A DNA stretch of 64,000 nt from the NCBI RefSeq assembly GCF_000698125.1, contig NZ_BAXA01000002.1:248001-312000 (forward strand), read 5' to 3'. Shown one piece after another: positions 28,120 through 37,539 of the stretch. This stretch comes from Geomicrobium sp. JCM 19038 (lineage in GTDB: Bacteria; Bacillota; Bacilli; Bacillales; Marinococcaceae). The notes beneath the pieces were generated by a model. The model was not told where the DNA came from and did not search any database. It saw only the letters and a list, made by a program, of their open reading frames with translations. Position 1 is the first letter of the stretch. Each line of letters begins with the position of its first letter. The translations under genes were made by a program, and so were the position numbers.

Positions 28120-28791
28120 ATGAGCAACGATGCATCGGTATTTTCTTTTATTTGTTGCGTGAATGATGAAGACATGTATCGTGTGTGTGAAAAGCACATT
28201 GATGCACTTTATGTTCCTGAAGGATTTACAGTTGAAAAGATTGTGATGAAAGAAGCGAAGAGTATGGTGTCGGGATATAACGAGGCGATGCGTAAGGCAA
28301 AGGGAAAGTACAAAATCTATCATCACCAAGATGCATGGATGATTGAAAAGCAGCTCCTCTATCATATGAAATCGCTCTTTGAAGCATCTGAGGTAGGGAT
28401 GATTGGTGTATGCGGAACGAAGAATCTCCCTCCTCATGGCGTCTGGTGGGACGCACATCAGAGGGAATTATATGGTGTTGTCATTGAAGAAAGGAATACG
28501 ATTGGTGTTCTTTCATTTCAAAATCCCCGTCAACGTTATGAACGAGTAGAAGCAATCGATGGTCTCGTAATGGCAACACAGTATGATTTACCGTGGGATG
28601 AGCAATTCGATGGTTGGCATTTTTATGATGTTAGTCAATCTTCTTTGTTTCAAAAAGCTGGATTAGACGTGATTGTGCCTCATCAAGATTCACCTTGGGT
28701 TTATCATAAATGCGGGGTAGAGTTTGATCAATGGGCTTATGAACAGTATCGTAGACAATTTATTACGTGGAAGTTAGCAGTCCGAAATTGA
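28120..28791 (+). CDS. Glycosyltransferase-like family protein (GT2/GT-A type)
   Basis: The 223-residue protein resembles the bacterial glycosyltransferase-like family with an unusual DxD region: YHHQDAWM (near residue 67) and DGLVMATQ, then EQFDGWHFYDVSQS (near 165). A GT-A fold without a membrane anchor is likely. ATG 28120 follows GAGGTGA by seven bases. It stands alone between the AEC gene and a terminator. Donor and acceptor are unknown. Confidence 0.7.
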   Translation: MSNDASVFSFICCVNDEDMYRVCEKHIDALYVPEGFTVEKIVMKEAKSMVSGYNEAMRKAKGKYKIYHHQDAWMIEKQLLYHMKSLFEASEVGMIGVCGTKNLPPHGVWWDAHQRELYGVVIEERNTIGVLSFQNPRQRYERVEAIDGLVMATQYDLPWDEQFDGWHFYDVSQSSLFQKAGLDVIVPHQDSPWVYHKCGVEFDQWAYEQYRRQFITWKLAVRN

Positions 28792-28794
28792 AAA

Positions 28795-28845
28795 GAAACA
28801 GCTTGGTTAACATATCGTTTTCGTTAACTAAGCTGCTTCTTTTTT
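28795..28845 (+). terminator. Rho-independent terminator
   Basis: A 12-bp stem, AGCTTGGTTAAC/GTTAACTAAGCT with one G-T pair, is followed by GCTTCTTTTTTT. It may also serve the convergent gene. Confidence 0.85.
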
Positions 28846-28858
28846 TCAATGCATAGGC

Positions 28859-29314
28859 TTATGACCTGAATGCTTGCGATAATTGTTGCTTACGAAATTC
28901 AAATATTTCTTCGAGTCGCTTCTCAACTAACATACGGTGAGCAAGTGTGCCGAGAGGTCCGAAGGGAGAACGTAGTGAATGATGTCTTCAATTTCAACAC
29001 CTAAGGGTGATCATTAAAATGGTGCTGGTGATGCCAAAAACGAAAGGGCCGAATCGTTGTTCATCAACAAATAATCGTTCATCGATCATGTGAGTAATTT
29101 CGGTTACCCATTGAACAGGAAATGCAGGGAGCGGTTTAAGGTCATAGTGAATAATCATTCCTGGGTGCATTGCTCGAGACATGGGAGTTCTCATATCAAA
29201 CTTCATATCACCAGGTGTTATGGATGATAGTTTGCTAGGGTCAGAGAAAAATTCCCAAGCCTCTTGCTTAGAAAGTGGTAACACTTGTTTTTTGTGCAAT
29301 GTGTATAAGTGCAT
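28859..29314 (-). CDS. SRPBCC family protein (START/Bet v1-like; three frameshifts)
   Basis: The first 95 residues are in frame (LPLSKQEAWEFFSDPSKLSSITP ...). After that the frame breaks three times, at about 29046, 29005 and 28972. One added base each time restores FWHHQHHFN, then HPLGVEIEDIIHYVLP, then FGPLGTLAHRMLVEKRLE, to a stop at 28859, giving about 152 residues. This is a typical ligand-binding SRPBCC protein of the polyketide cyclase/coenzyme Q-binding group. The ATG follows GAGGAGG. Three losses in 80 bases suggest a low-quality stretch rather than decay. Confidence 0.75.
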
Positions 29315-29402
29315 GCGGAACGCCTCCTCTTCTCTTTTTACCCGTTTGTACGCATCTAAACACAGCTTCTTTGTAAGATTGTGAAAATCTAGTTCTCCTA
29401 CT

Positions 29403-29431
29403 TTGTTTTCACTACTTTTGTCCGATATAAT
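29403..29431 (+). promoter_or_regulatory. Sigma-A promoter of the acidic lipoprotein gene
   Basis: TTGTTT, a 17-bp spacer, TATAAT, about 30 bases before the start codon. Confidence 0.6.
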
Positions 29432-29461
29432 TTGGATAGTTTGATAAGGAGAGTGGACAAC

Positions 29462-29887
29462 ATGTTAAAACCGTTAAAATGGACAATGACCGTAGGGTTG
29501 TTATCTATCGCACTCGTTGCTTGTGGAAATGACGAAGTGGATGAGACAGAAGATGTGGACACTGAAACGGAAGAGACCGAAGAAACAGACGCTGATGACA
29601 GTACGACAGAAGAATCGGATGACGTTAGCGTCGGTGGCAACGAAACGGATGCTGATACAGCCGAAACGCTAGAACAATTAGATGAAGTTGAAGAAGCATT
29701 AGTCGTATATGAAGGCGAAGAGTTTGTAAATGTTGACCTTACATTATCTGTATCAGAAGATGAGGCGAACGATGATCTATTCGAACGACTTGAGTCAGAT
29801 GTAACAGAAGCAATCGACGAGCGTCCAATTGATTTAATTGTAATTGTCGATGGCACAGCTGTTCACCAGTCAATGATTGAAGACTAA
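29462..29887 (+). CDS. Very acidic lipoprotein of unknown function
   Basis: ATG 29462 follows AAGGAG. The 141-residue product has a lipoprotein signal with lipobox LVAC (Cys21). About 50 residues of Glu, Asp and Thr follow, then a small folded domain (about 75-140, LVVYEGEEFVNVDL ... LIVIVDG). I do not recognise a family. The acidic linker is in line with the other exported proteins here and suggests high external salt or pH. Confidence 0.7.
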   Translation: MLKPLKWTMTVGLLSIALVACGNDEVDETEDVDTETEETEETDADDSTTEESDDVSVGGNETDADTAETLEQLDEVEEALVVYEGEEFVNVDLTLSVSEDEANDDLFERLESDVTEAIDERPIDLIVIVDGTAVHQSMIED

Positions 29888-29943
29888 GGATTTGATTGGA
29901 GAGAGTCAGTACGCTATGATTCTGTACAAGGAGTGATACATTC

Positions 29944-30419
29944 ATGTACCGAACTGTAGAAGATTTTATCCAAGATTGGACACAAGAATCTCGTGGGACA
30001 GCAGCAGTCATTGCAGCGATTACGGATGAGAAGCTTGACGTGTCAATCGTTGAAGGGCATAGTTCGCTAGGTTGGTTAGCTTGGCATTTGGCAACATCGC
30101 CGGCGTTCTTTTTAAGTCTCGTTGGTGTGAAGGTGAATTCTGTTGGAGATGGCAATGACGTGCCTTCACAAGTTGCGTCTATTCGTGACGGCTACCAACA
30201 GACTGTCGACAATGCGGTTGAGGCAGTGAAGCGTGAGCTTACTGATGATTTGATGTTGGAAACGGTTGAAGCGATGGGACAAGATGTTCCACGTGGAGCA
30301 TTGTTACGTACGCTCGTAAATCATCAGACGCACCACCGTGGCCAAATGACTGTATTGCTACGTCAAGCTGGCTTACAAGTGCCAAGCGTTATGGCCCTAC
30401 AAAAGAGGAGCAAATGTAA
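29944..30419 (+). CDS. DinB family protein (frameshifted at the 3' end)
   Basis: A four-helix-bundle DinB/YfiT-like protein with the three metal-ligand His residues in WLAWHLA (near residue 47) and HQTHHRGQ (near 127). The frame slips near 30389: one extra T turns the end into VPSVYGPTKEEQM and a stop at 30417-30419, as in relatives, giving 158 residues. Members bind a divalent metal and include thiol-S-transferases; the exact role is not known. Confidence 0.85.
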
Positions 30420-30424
30420 ATCCG

Positions 30425-30457
30425 ACAGGTTAGACCGTTTGGTCTAGCCTGTTTTTT
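30425..30457 (+). terminator. Rho-independent terminator
   Basis: A 12-bp stem, ACAGGTTAGACC/GGTCTAGCCTGT with one G-T pair, has loop GTTT and a T run. Confidence 0.9.
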
Positions 30458-30483
30458 ATGACCTGGTATTAGAAGGTACTACG

Positions 30484-30512
30484 TTGGAGACGTCCGTTTA
30501 TTATGCTAATAT
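30484..30512 (+). promoter_or_regulatory. Sigma-A promoter of the 5-oxoprolinase operon
   Basis: TTGGAG, a 17-bp spacer, TAATAT, with TGC before the -10. It lies about 40 bases upstream of pxpB, right after the previous terminator. Confidence 0.6.
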
Positions 30513-30551
30513 AGTGATAATTTCTTTCTGGAGACGTGAAGGAGGTCCTTG

Positions 30552-31295
30552 ATGGCAGTATATAAAGAGGCTGAGTTTTACGAATTAAGTGAACGAGCAG
30601 TAACAGTTAAATTTGGTGACGGTATTGATCCAAAACTGCATGCACGTGTTAGTCAGTTTATGCAAGTAATCGACGAGCAACCGTTTCGGGGGTATGTTGA
30701 AGCGGTCCCAAGTTATACTGGCATTACGTTTTTCTATAATCCTTTGAAAGTTATAAAAACGAACAATGAAACTACAATTCAACAACAGGTCATTGTAGAG
30801 TTAAAGGAGCGAATTGATCAGCTAGAGTACGCAACGAAAAATAGTTTAGAAGCAAATAAAATCGAAATTCCTGTTTTATACGGTGGAGAATATGGCCCTG
30901 ACTTGCAAGAAGTTGCGCACGCCAATGGTTTATTAACAGATGAAGTGATTCAACTTCACTCAGAGCGCACGTATCTAGTCTATATGATTGGTTTTGCGCC
31001 TGGGTTTCCCTTTATCGGTGGGATGAATGAACGTATTGCAACACCGAGAAAATCGAAGCCACGAGAAAAGGTTCCTGCAGGATCCGTTGGAATTGCAGGG
31101 CATCAGACGGGTGTGTATCCCATGGCAACACCTGGAGGATGGCAATTGATAGGTCAAACACCGTTGAAGTTGTTTGATGTAAATAGGGATGTGCCAAGCT
31201 TATTGCAATCGGGTGATCAAGTTACGTTTAAACCCATCTCTAAAGACGCGTTTGTCGAACTTAAGGAAAGGAGTGAAAAGAGCCATGACAGTTGA
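30552..31295 (+). CDS. pxpB: 5-oxoprolinase subunit PxpB (KipI family)
   Basis: The 247-residue protein carries the KipI/carboxyltransferase C-D signature YMIGFAPGFPFIGGM (near residue 142) and GIAGHQTGVYPMATPGGW (near 180). PxpA, PxpB and PxpC together cleave 5-oxoproline to glutamate using ATP. In Bacillus subtilis the same protein (KipI) was first known as an inhibitor of kinase KinA. ATG 30552 follows GGAGGT. First gene of the operon; it overlaps pxpC by 11 bases. Confidence 0.93.
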   Translation: MAVYKEAEFYELSERAVTVKFGDGIDPKLHARVSQFMQVIDEQPFRGYVEAVPSYTGITFFYNPLKVIKTNNETTIQQQVIVELKERIDQLEYATKNSLEANKIEIPVLYGGEYGPDLQEVAHANGLLTDEVIQLHSERTYLVYMIGFAPGFPFIGGMNERIATPRKSKPREKVPAGSVGIAGHQTGVYPMATPGGWQLIGQTPLKLFDVNRDVPSLLQSGDQVTFKPISKDAFVELKERSEKSHDS

Positions 31296-32301
31296 AGTCG
31301 TAAAGCCTGGGGTGCAGACGACAGTACAAGACATCGGTCGATTTGGTTATTTGCGTCAAGGTGTGTTGCAAAGTGGTGCGATGGACACGATTTCGTTACG
31401 CACTGCCAATCAACTCGTCGGGAACGATGAATTTGCTGCTGCTCTTGAACTAACGATTGCGGGCCCCTCGTTAAAGTTTGAAACCGATGCTCTACTCGCA
31501 GTTACAGGTGCGGGCATGCAACCAGTCATTGATGGAAAAGAATACAGCTTAGGTGTCCCTCTTTTCATTCCTAAAGGTCAAATGCTTTCATTTAAGCCAA
31601 TTAAACACGGAATTCGTGCGTACGTTGCAGTAGCTGGTGGCTTTGATATTCCTCAAGTAATGGATAGTCATAGTACATATTTGCGCGCAGGCTTTGGTGG
31701 CTTTGAAGGAAGAGCGTTGCAAAAGGGTGACGTATTGGCAATTCAAGAAACAAATTATCCGTACTTTAATTGGATGAAAGAACGAGCTGGTGGGATCGTG
31801 AAGGCACTTAAATGGGGAGCCAATTCATTACGATTGGATGAGGAATCGAACCAAAGCATTCGTATATTTAAAGGAACTCACTGGGACCGTTTTACAGAGG
31901 ATAGTCAGAAGAAGCTCATTCATACAGAGTATTTCTTAACGACACAATCAGATCGAATGGGCTATCGTTTTGAAGCGGAGGAAACGCTTGAATTAAAGGA
32001 TGCCTTTAACGTACTTTCAGAAGCGGTTGATTTCGGTACTGTGCAAGTTCCAAGTGAAGGGAAGCCGATGATTTTAATGGCGGATCGTCAAACGACCGGT
32101 GGTTACCCACGCATGGCACAAGTAATTGCTGCGGACCTTTCGCGTTTGGCACAATTGAGGCCAACAGAAACGATGCGTTTTGAACTTGTTTCATTTAAAG
32201 AAGCAGAAGACTTGTATGTACAACAAGAACGATCAATGACTGAGCGAAAAGCCGGAATTAGTCTGCGTTGGAACGAATGTTTAAAAGGAGCGGGTGTGTA
32301 A
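31285..32301 (+). CDS. pxpC: 5-oxoprolinase subunit PxpC (KipA, biotin-dependent carboxyltransferase family)
   Basis: The start is ATG 31285, which gives the usual N-terminus MTVEVVKPGVQTTVQDIGR and 338 residues; a longer frame upstream is not supported. Family motifs include GAMDTISLRTANQLVGN (near residue 31), an ELTIAGPSL segment and TTGGYPRMAQVI (near 270). Works with PxpB and PxpA. It shares one base with the next start codon (TAATG), so the operon is translationally coupled. Confidence 0.93.
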   Translation: MTVEVVKPGVQTTVQDIGRFGYLRQGVLQSGAMDTISLRTANQLVGNDEFAAALELTIAGPSLKFETDALLAVTGAGMQPVIDGKEYSLGVPLFIPKGQMLSFKPIKHGIRAYVAVAGGFDIPQVMDSHSTYLRAGFGGFEGRALQKGDVLAIQETNYPYFNWMKERAGGIVKALKWGANSLRLDEESNQSIRIFKGTHWDRFTEDSQKKLIHTEYFLTTQSDRMGYRFEAEETLELKDAFNVLSEAVDFGTVQVPSEGKPMILMADRQTTGGYPRMAQVIAADLSRLAQLRPTETMRFELVSFKEAEDLYVQQERSMTERKAGISLRWNECLKGAGV

Positions 32302-33074
32302 TGAAAGAGCGACAAGCGGTCATGAAAGAAATCAGAAGTGCGTCGTTTACAACACCAACATCGGGCGTTGCTGACGGGTACGCTCAAGCAAACCTTGTCG
32401 TTCTCGATAAAGCGTATGCGTTTGATTTTCTCGTCTATTGTGAACGTAACAAAAGAGCATGTCCAATTCTTGACGTTACGGATGTCGGCTCACCGAAACC
32501 AGTATTGACCGGGCATCAAAACGATCTACGTACGGATCTTCCGAAGTATCAAGTGTATGAATCAGGGAAACTCGTGGAGTCTGTCAACGATGTGACAGAG
32601 TATTGGACCGATGACTCGGTCGCTTTCTTGCTCGGGTGTAGTTTTACGTTTGAAGAAGCGCTAAGACAAAATGGCATCCCAATTCGCCACAATGAAGAGA
32701 AGTGCAATGTTCCGATGTTTGAAACGAATATTGACACCATACCTGCAGGACCTTTTAGTGGTCCAATGGTCGTTAGTATGCGTCCGATGTCACAGCAAGA
32801 CGCGGTACGTGCCGTCCAAGTGACTTCACGTTTTCCAGATGTTCACGGGGCGCCGATTCATATTGGCGATCCTAAAGCTATTGGTATTGATGACATCCGA
32901 ACGCCTGATTATGGGGATGCTGTAACGATTAAAGAAGGCGAAGTTCCGGTGTTTTGGGCTTGTGGCGTTACTCCTCAGGCTGCAGCAAAGGCAAATGGTT
33001 TAAGTATGATCACTCATGCTCCAGGGCATATGTATATTACGAATGTAAAAAATGAAACGCTAGGTGTACTGTAG
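32301..33074 (+). CDS. YcsI family putative hydro-lyase (DUF1445)
   Basis: ATG 32301 follows AAAGGAG. The 257-residue protein shows DUF1445 hallmarks: FLVYCERNKRACPILDVTD (near residue 43), FLLGCSFTFEEAL (near 110) and ACGVTPQAAA (near 227). Family members related to mammalian D-glutamate cyclase convert D-glutamate to 5-oxoproline. That would explain why ycsI lies in 5-oxoprolinase operons; for this protein it is inference. Confidence 0.88.
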   Translation: MKERQAVMKEIRSASFTTPTSGVADGYAQANLVVLDKAYAFDFLVYCERNKRACPILDVTDVGSPKPVLTGHQNDLRTDLPKYQVYESGKLVESVNDVTEYWTDDSVAFLLGCSFTFEEALRQNGIPIRHNEEKCNVPMFETNIDTIPAGPFSGPMVVSMRPMSQQDAVRAVQVTSRFPDVHGAPIHIGDPKAIGIDDIRTPDYGDAVTIKEGEVPVFWACGVTPQAAAKANGLSMITHAPGHMYITNVKNETLGVL

Positions 33075-33094
33075 CGCTAGGAGGAAACAAGCTC

Positions 33095-34309
33095 ATGGGG
33101 GCAAATTTACAACGACAATTGACAGATAAGGAACGAAATCGCTTTTTGCGTGGTGCCATCTTTTTAATGGCTACTTCTGCAATTGGTCCGGCATTTCTTA
33201 CGCAAACGGCGACATTTACAGAGCAGTTTATGGCGAGCTTTGCATTCGCGATTGTCGTTTCATTGATTATTGATATCGGTGTGCAGCTAAACATCTGGCG
33301 TGTCATTTCGGTTTCAGGGATGCGGGGACAAGAAATTGCGAACAACGTGTTACCCGGTTTAGGATTCGTCATTGCCGGATTGATTATTTTTGGAGGCTTT
33401 GCTTTTAATATCGCAAACCTTGGTGGTGCGGGCCTTGCACTCAACGTGCTTTTTGATTTTCCGCCTGCATTAGGTGCAGGGATTACAGCAGTCATTACTA
33501 TTATTATTTTCTCAATAAAGAATTACGGTAAAGTCATGGACAAGCTGATGCAGATCTTTGGTCTTATCATGATTGTCATGACAGGGTATGTGATGTTTTC
33601 AACAGATCCCCCATATCAAGAGGCATTAATTCGTACGTTCGTTCCTGAAGACTGGATGATTCTGCTTTTACCTATTGTTACCATCGTTGGGGGAACCGTA
33701 GGTGGATACATCTCATTTGCGGGTGGTCATCGACTTGTCGATGCGGGTGTAACGGGGAAAGAGAATGTTGGTTTTGTAAGCCGTGCAGCGTCATATGGAA
33801 TCTTAACGACAGGGGTTATGCGAATCTTTTTATTCCTCGCTTTCCTTGGCGTCGTTAGTGCAGGTTTCACGTTAGATGAGAACAACCCGGCGTCTACTGC
33901 TTTTCTTGTAGGCCTTGGTGATATTGGCTATTACATGTTTGGTGTTGTATTGTTCGTTGCAGCCATTAGTTCAGTAATTGGTGTAGGGTATACGAGTATG
34001 TCCTTCTTGCGTTCGTTCCATCCTGTCTTTGAAAAGTATAACAGCTGGTTTATTGCTGGTTTTATAACGATTTCAGCTACAATCTTCATACTCATTGGTC
34101 AACCGGTCCAGCTACTCATTATTGCAGGTGCTTTAAATGGTATGATCTTGCCAATTATCTTAGTGACAATCCTCGTTGCCTCACGTAAAAAGAAAATTGT
34201 TGGAGATTACAAACATCCGACGTGGCTTATTATTTTCGGAGCGATTACGGCGGTTGTAACTGTAGGTGCAAGTATCATTGCATTCAGAGGAATATTGGAC
34301 TTATTCTAA
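33095..34309 (+). CDS. YcsG-type NRAMP superfamily transporter
   Basis: A 404-residue membrane protein with about 11 segments and a remote NRAMP fold (GPAFLTQTATFTEQF near residue 32, SFAGGHRLVDAG near 207). It lacks the DPGN and MPH metal motifs of true Mn transporters in the positions I can see. In Bacillus, ycsG lies beside ycsF and ycsI. An amino acid or 5-oxoproline uptake role is therefore more likely than metal uptake, but this is inference. Confidence 0.82.
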   Translation: MGANLQRQLTDKERNRFLRGAIFLMATSAIGPAFLTQTATFTEQFMASFAFAIVVSLIIDIGVQLNIWRVISVSGMRGQEIANNVLPGLGFVIAGLIIFGGFAFNIANLGGAGLALNVLFDFPPALGAGITAVITIIIFSIKNYGKVMDKLMQIFGLIMIVMTGYVMFSTDPPYQEALIRTFVPEDWMILLLPIVTIVGGTVGGYISFAGGHRLVDAGVTGKENVGFVSRAASYGILTTGVMRIFLFLAFLGVVSAGFTLDENNPASTAFLVGLGDIGYYMFGVVLFVAAISSVIGVGYTSMSFLRSFHPVFEKYNSWFIAGFITISATIFILIGQPVQLLIIAGALNGMILPIILVTILVASRKKKIVGDYKHPTWLIIFGAITAVVTVGASIIAFRGILDLF

Positions 34310-34329
34310 TATGAACAGGAGGAGAAACA

Positions 34330-35088
34330 ATGGTTAAAGTTGATTTGAACTGTGATATGGGAGAAAGCTTTGGGACGTATGTCAAAGGAACTGATGAGGA
34401 AATCTTGCCTTACGTTACCTCTGCAAACATTGCTTGTGGTTTTCATGCAGGAGATGCAAGTACGATGCGAAAAACGGTAAAGCTCGCTTTAGAGCACAAC
34501 GTTCGTTTAGGCGCACATCCTGGTTTGCAAGACCTGATTGGCTTTGGACGTCGCTCAATGGATCTTTCGTTTGATGAAGCGTATGACTTGGTACAATATC
34601 AAGTCGGTGCATTAATGGGCATTGCCAAAGCTGAAGGTGGTCACCTTCAACACGTAAAAGCTCATGGTGCACTTTACAATATGGCAGCAGGAAACGAAGA
34701 GATTGCGAACGCAATTGCCAAAGCAGTGTATGATATCGACGACCAGCTCATCTTGTTCGGACTTGCTGGAAGTAAGCTGATTGAAGCGGGAGAAGCTGTA
34801 GGACTTCAAACTGCAAGTGAAGTATTTGCCGACCGGACGTATCAGAACAACGGTATGCTAACGTCACGTCGCGATACGAATGCGCTAATTGAAGATGTGA
34901 ATGTCGCGAGTGAACAAGTCATACGTATGGTTACTGAGCATACAGTAAAAACAGTAGAATCAAAAGACATTGCTATTCAAGCTGACACCGTTTGTATTCA
35001 TGGTGATGGTGCACATGCCTTAGCCTTTGCAAAGCAAGTACGAGAGCAAGTTGAAGCAGCAGGAATTACGGTACAAGCATTTAAATAA
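34330..35088 (+). CDS. pxpA: 5-oxoprolinase subunit PxpA (LamB/YcsF family)
   Basis: A 252-residue protein with the family N-terminus [12 protein letters not shown], then [12 protein letters not shown] (near residue 32), GAHPG (near 61), VKAHGALYN (near 109) and CIHGDGAHA (near 222). Conserved His and Asp residues line the active site. PxpA binds 5-oxoproline and completes the PxpABC enzyme. Last gene of the operon, 20 bases after ycsG with a good AGGAGG. Confidence 0.94.
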   Translation: MVKVDLNCDMGESFGTYVKGTDEEILPYVTSANIACGFHAGDASTMRKTVKLALEHNVRLGAHPGLQDLIGFGRRSMDLSFDEAYDLVQYQVGALMGIAKAEGGHLQHVKAHGALYNMAAGNEEIANAIAKAVYDIDDQLILFGLAGSKLIEAGEAVGLQTASEVFADRTYQNNGMLTSRRDTNALIEDVNVASEQVIRMVTEHTVKTVESKDIAIQADTVCIHGDGAHALAFAKQVREQVEAAGITVQAFK

Positions 35089-35095
35089 TCATGTG

Positions 35096-35128
35096 AAACG
35101 GCCATTCGTTGTTAGAATGGCGTTTGTA
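35096..35128. terminator. Shared terminator between pxpA and argS
   Basis: A GCCATTC/GAATGGC stem lies between convergent genes, with A- and T-rich flanks on both sides, so it can act in either direction. Confidence 0.65.
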
Positions 35129-35134
35129 GTTTTA

Positions 35135-36771
35135 CTACATCTTCTTTGGGGCTTCAATTACGAGAAGGTGTAAGCATTGTTTAAGTGCTACGTTAATCGC
35201 GTCAACGAGGCTTAAGCGGTTTTGTAGCTGGTCATCGTCTTTTAGGATGTGTGTTTGACTGTAGTAACGGTTGAAGGCTTGCGAAAGTGATAAGACGTAT
35301 CTAGCAACAATTGAAGGATCATGGGAATTAAGTGCTCGTACGATTGTTTCCTCTAATTTAGAGAGGGTAACAAAGCATTCCCAAGCTTCATCTTCAACGG
35401 ATTGACCGTTTTGCCACATAAACGTTTGCCCATGAACTAACGAGTACGTACGAACGTGCGTATATTGTACGTATGGACCTGTCTCGCCTTCAAAACGAAG
35501 CGTATCTTCTAATGAAAAATCAATGTCGTTTCTACGGTCATTTTTCAAATCGTTAAAAATAATTGCGCCTACACCGACTTGACTGGCGACTTCTTTACGA
35601 TTTGGGAGGCTGGGGTTCTTTTCTTGCATGTACTGTTCAGCAAGCGCGGTAGCTTCGGATAACACATCATCAAGATAGACAACACTTCCTTTTCTAGTGC
35701 TCATCTTTTTCCCCTCAAGGCGCATCATGCCAAAGTTGATATGCTCCATTTTTTCAGACCAACCATAGCCAAGTTTACGTATGACAGCCTTGAGTTGTTT
35801 GAAATGAAGGGTTTGTTCATTACCAACGACATAGAGTGAACGTGTAAACTGATACATTTGTTTACGATACAATGCTGCAGCAAGGTCACGTGTAGCATAA
35901 AGCGTTGCTCCGTCTGATTTTTTGATCAGGCATGGCGGCAAATGCTCTTGATTAAGTGAAACGACTTGAGCGCCTTCAGATTGTTCGAGTAAGTGATGAT
36001 GTTCAAGTTTTTCAATGACCGCTTGCATTTTATCGTTATAAAATGATTCACCGTCATATGAATCAAAGGTGACCCCGAGTGTTGTATAGATGCCTTGAAA
36101 GGACGAGAGAGATACTGATTTAAACCATTTCCAAAGGCTAAGCGCTTCTTCGTTTCCTTGTTCAAGCTCGTAAAACCATCGTCTACCTTCAGCTTCGTCC
36201 CCTTCTTTATGGAAGCGTACATACAGCTTTAACAATTCTTGAATGGGCGCTTTTTCCACCTCTTCCTTTACACCCCACTGTTTGTACGCGGCAATTAACT
36301 TTCCAAATTGAGTACCCCAATCACCAATATGATTAATGCGAATGACCGTGTACCCTTGCTGTTCATACAAGCGAGCGATCGATTCTCCGATGATCGTTGA
36401 TCGTAGGTGGCCCATTGAGAAAGGTTTGGCAATGTTTGGTGACGACATATCAATCGAAACGGTTCCTTGATTTGTGATCGTTTCTTTTTTCTTAGCAAAT
36501 AGCGAATCAGCAAACGCTGTACGATTGAAATGGACGTTAGCATAACCACCAATGACATCGACTTCGTCGATACTTGTAACTGCAGAAAGTATCGTTTGAA
36601 CGCGTAATGCAATAACATGGGGCGACATTTTTAGTTCTTTAGCTAATGTGAAGCAAGGAATAGAGAGGTCGCATGATTCGGTTGTTTAGGGTATTCAAAC
36701 AAGTGTGATGTAATGGGAACGGACAGTTCTAACGATAAAACGTTCGCAATTTCTTCTTTTAGCAAATTCAT
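35135..36771 (-). CDS. argS: Arginyl-tRNA synthetase (frameshifted near the N-terminus)
   Basis: The class I synthetase has the HIGH-like site SMGHLRSTIIGESIARLY, the KMSTR motif at EGKKMSTRKGSVVYLDD, and the C-terminal DALR anticodon domain. ATG 36771 follows AAAAGGGG. The frame breaks near 36674; one extra G (GCGACC to GCGGACC) restores ADLSIPCFTLAKELKMSPH, giving 545 residues, close to Bacillus ArgS. Because ArgS is essential, the break is almost surely a sequencing error. An upstream T-box controls it. Confidence 0.93.
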
Positions 36772-36794
36772 AATACGCCCCTTTTTACGACGAA

Positions 36795-37015
36795 AAGACC
36801 CCCACCTCAAAAAAGAGGCGGGGGTCCCGCGGTACCACTCTCGTTAACGTATGAAACGTTCACTTTCACATAACGGTGTGATTGCCGGCTGTTCGTACTC
36901 AAATGTTCAGAACAGCATCTTAGAAGTCCGCTTCACGATTCTGTTCCTGCCGGCTTGCACCAAACCCGGCTCGCTGTGAGTGAACATCATCGCTACTCTC
37001 TTCATCGTCGATTGT
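36795..37015 (-). promoter_or_regulatory. T-box leader of argS
   Basis: On the minus strand the leader holds a stem I with GAAGAGAGTAGC and the GGTGCAAGCC bulge region, followed by the T-box core AGAGTGGTACCGCGG (about 36841-36826). A strong terminator follows, GACCCCCGCCTC/GAGGTGGGGGTC with T run (36827-36795). Uncharged tRNA-Arg is expected to bind the core and prevent termination. An Arg codon such as CGU lies in the likely specifier region, but I could not fold it with certainty. Confidence 0.92.
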
Positions 37016-37027
37016 ATAGTGAGATTT

Positions 37028-37055
37028 ATTCTACCCGAGTATCCTCGTTTGTCAA
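37028..37055 (-). promoter_or_regulatory. Sigma-A promoter of the argS T-box transcript
   Basis: On the minus strand: TTGACA, a 16-bp spacer, TAGAAT, just before the T-box leader. Confidence 0.7.
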
Positions 37056-37108
37056 GCACTAAATCAAAAATAAGTTCAGGTTATAATAAGTCTAGAGGAG
37101 TGAACTAT

Positions 37109-37504
37109 ATGACTATTCATGAACGAACAATGGTCTTTGGTTGGGAGAATGATGGAGGCATTGGAGAGAAATTAATTCAAGAGATTATTGATGGTACAAA
37201 AACAACTACGTGTGCTTTAAAAGCAGAATATACGGTAGATCAAATGCAAGAAGTGTACCGTCAAGTTCATGAGCGAGTAACTATTTTGAATAAACATGGG
37301 GTTCCAAAAGTGAATGTCGTCGTTGTAGATGTTTATGAGACAACGTTTGGTCAACCAGATTCCAGGCTCGTTGAAGGGGAAGGCTATGGGAGGGACATTC
37401 ACGGATTTCAAGAAGCACACCGGTTAGCATGGGGAGATTTAGGTGTGCCTTTGAAAGAGGATACAATTTTAATTGTGGAACAATTTAAGAAAATTGATAA
37501 CTAA
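37109..37504 (+). CDS. ASCH domain protein
   Basis: ATG 37109 follows GAGGAG by eight bases, giving 131 residues; the open frame upstream crosses the argS promoter and is ignored. The protein has the ASCH pattern, including FGWENDGGIGEKLIQEII, a GTKTTTCAL segment (near residue 30) and a C-terminal DTILIVEQFKKI strand. ASCH domains have a PUA-like beta-barrel and are thought to bind RNA or nucleotides; some relatives are N4-acetylcytidine amidohydrolases. Role here unknown. Confidence 0.82.
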   Translation: MTIHERTMVFGWENDGGIGEKLIQEIIDGTKTTTCALKAEYTVDQMQEVYRQVHERVTILNKHGVPKVNVVVVDVYETTFGQPDSRLVEGEGYGRDIHGFQEAHRLAWGDLGVPLKEDTILIVEQFKKIDN

Positions 37505-37537
37505 AACGAGCGTCCTCTTATGGGCGCTCGTTTTTTA
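37505..37537. terminator. Rho-independent terminator between convergent genes
   Basis: An AACGAGCGTCC/GGGCGCTCGTT stem has a T run on the plus strand and an A run before it, so it may also end the HMG-CoA lyase transcript. Confidence 0.88.
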
Positions 37538-37539
37538 GT

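Noticed and set aside
33095-34309. Calling the YcsG-like protein a manganese transporter
   Set aside because: The metal-binding motifs of true NRAMP transporters are not seen, and the operon concerns 5-oxoproline.
36980-37108. Longer N-terminus for the ASCH protein
   Set aside because: It would run through the argS promoter and lacks a ribosome binding site, while ATG 37109 has GAGGAG.
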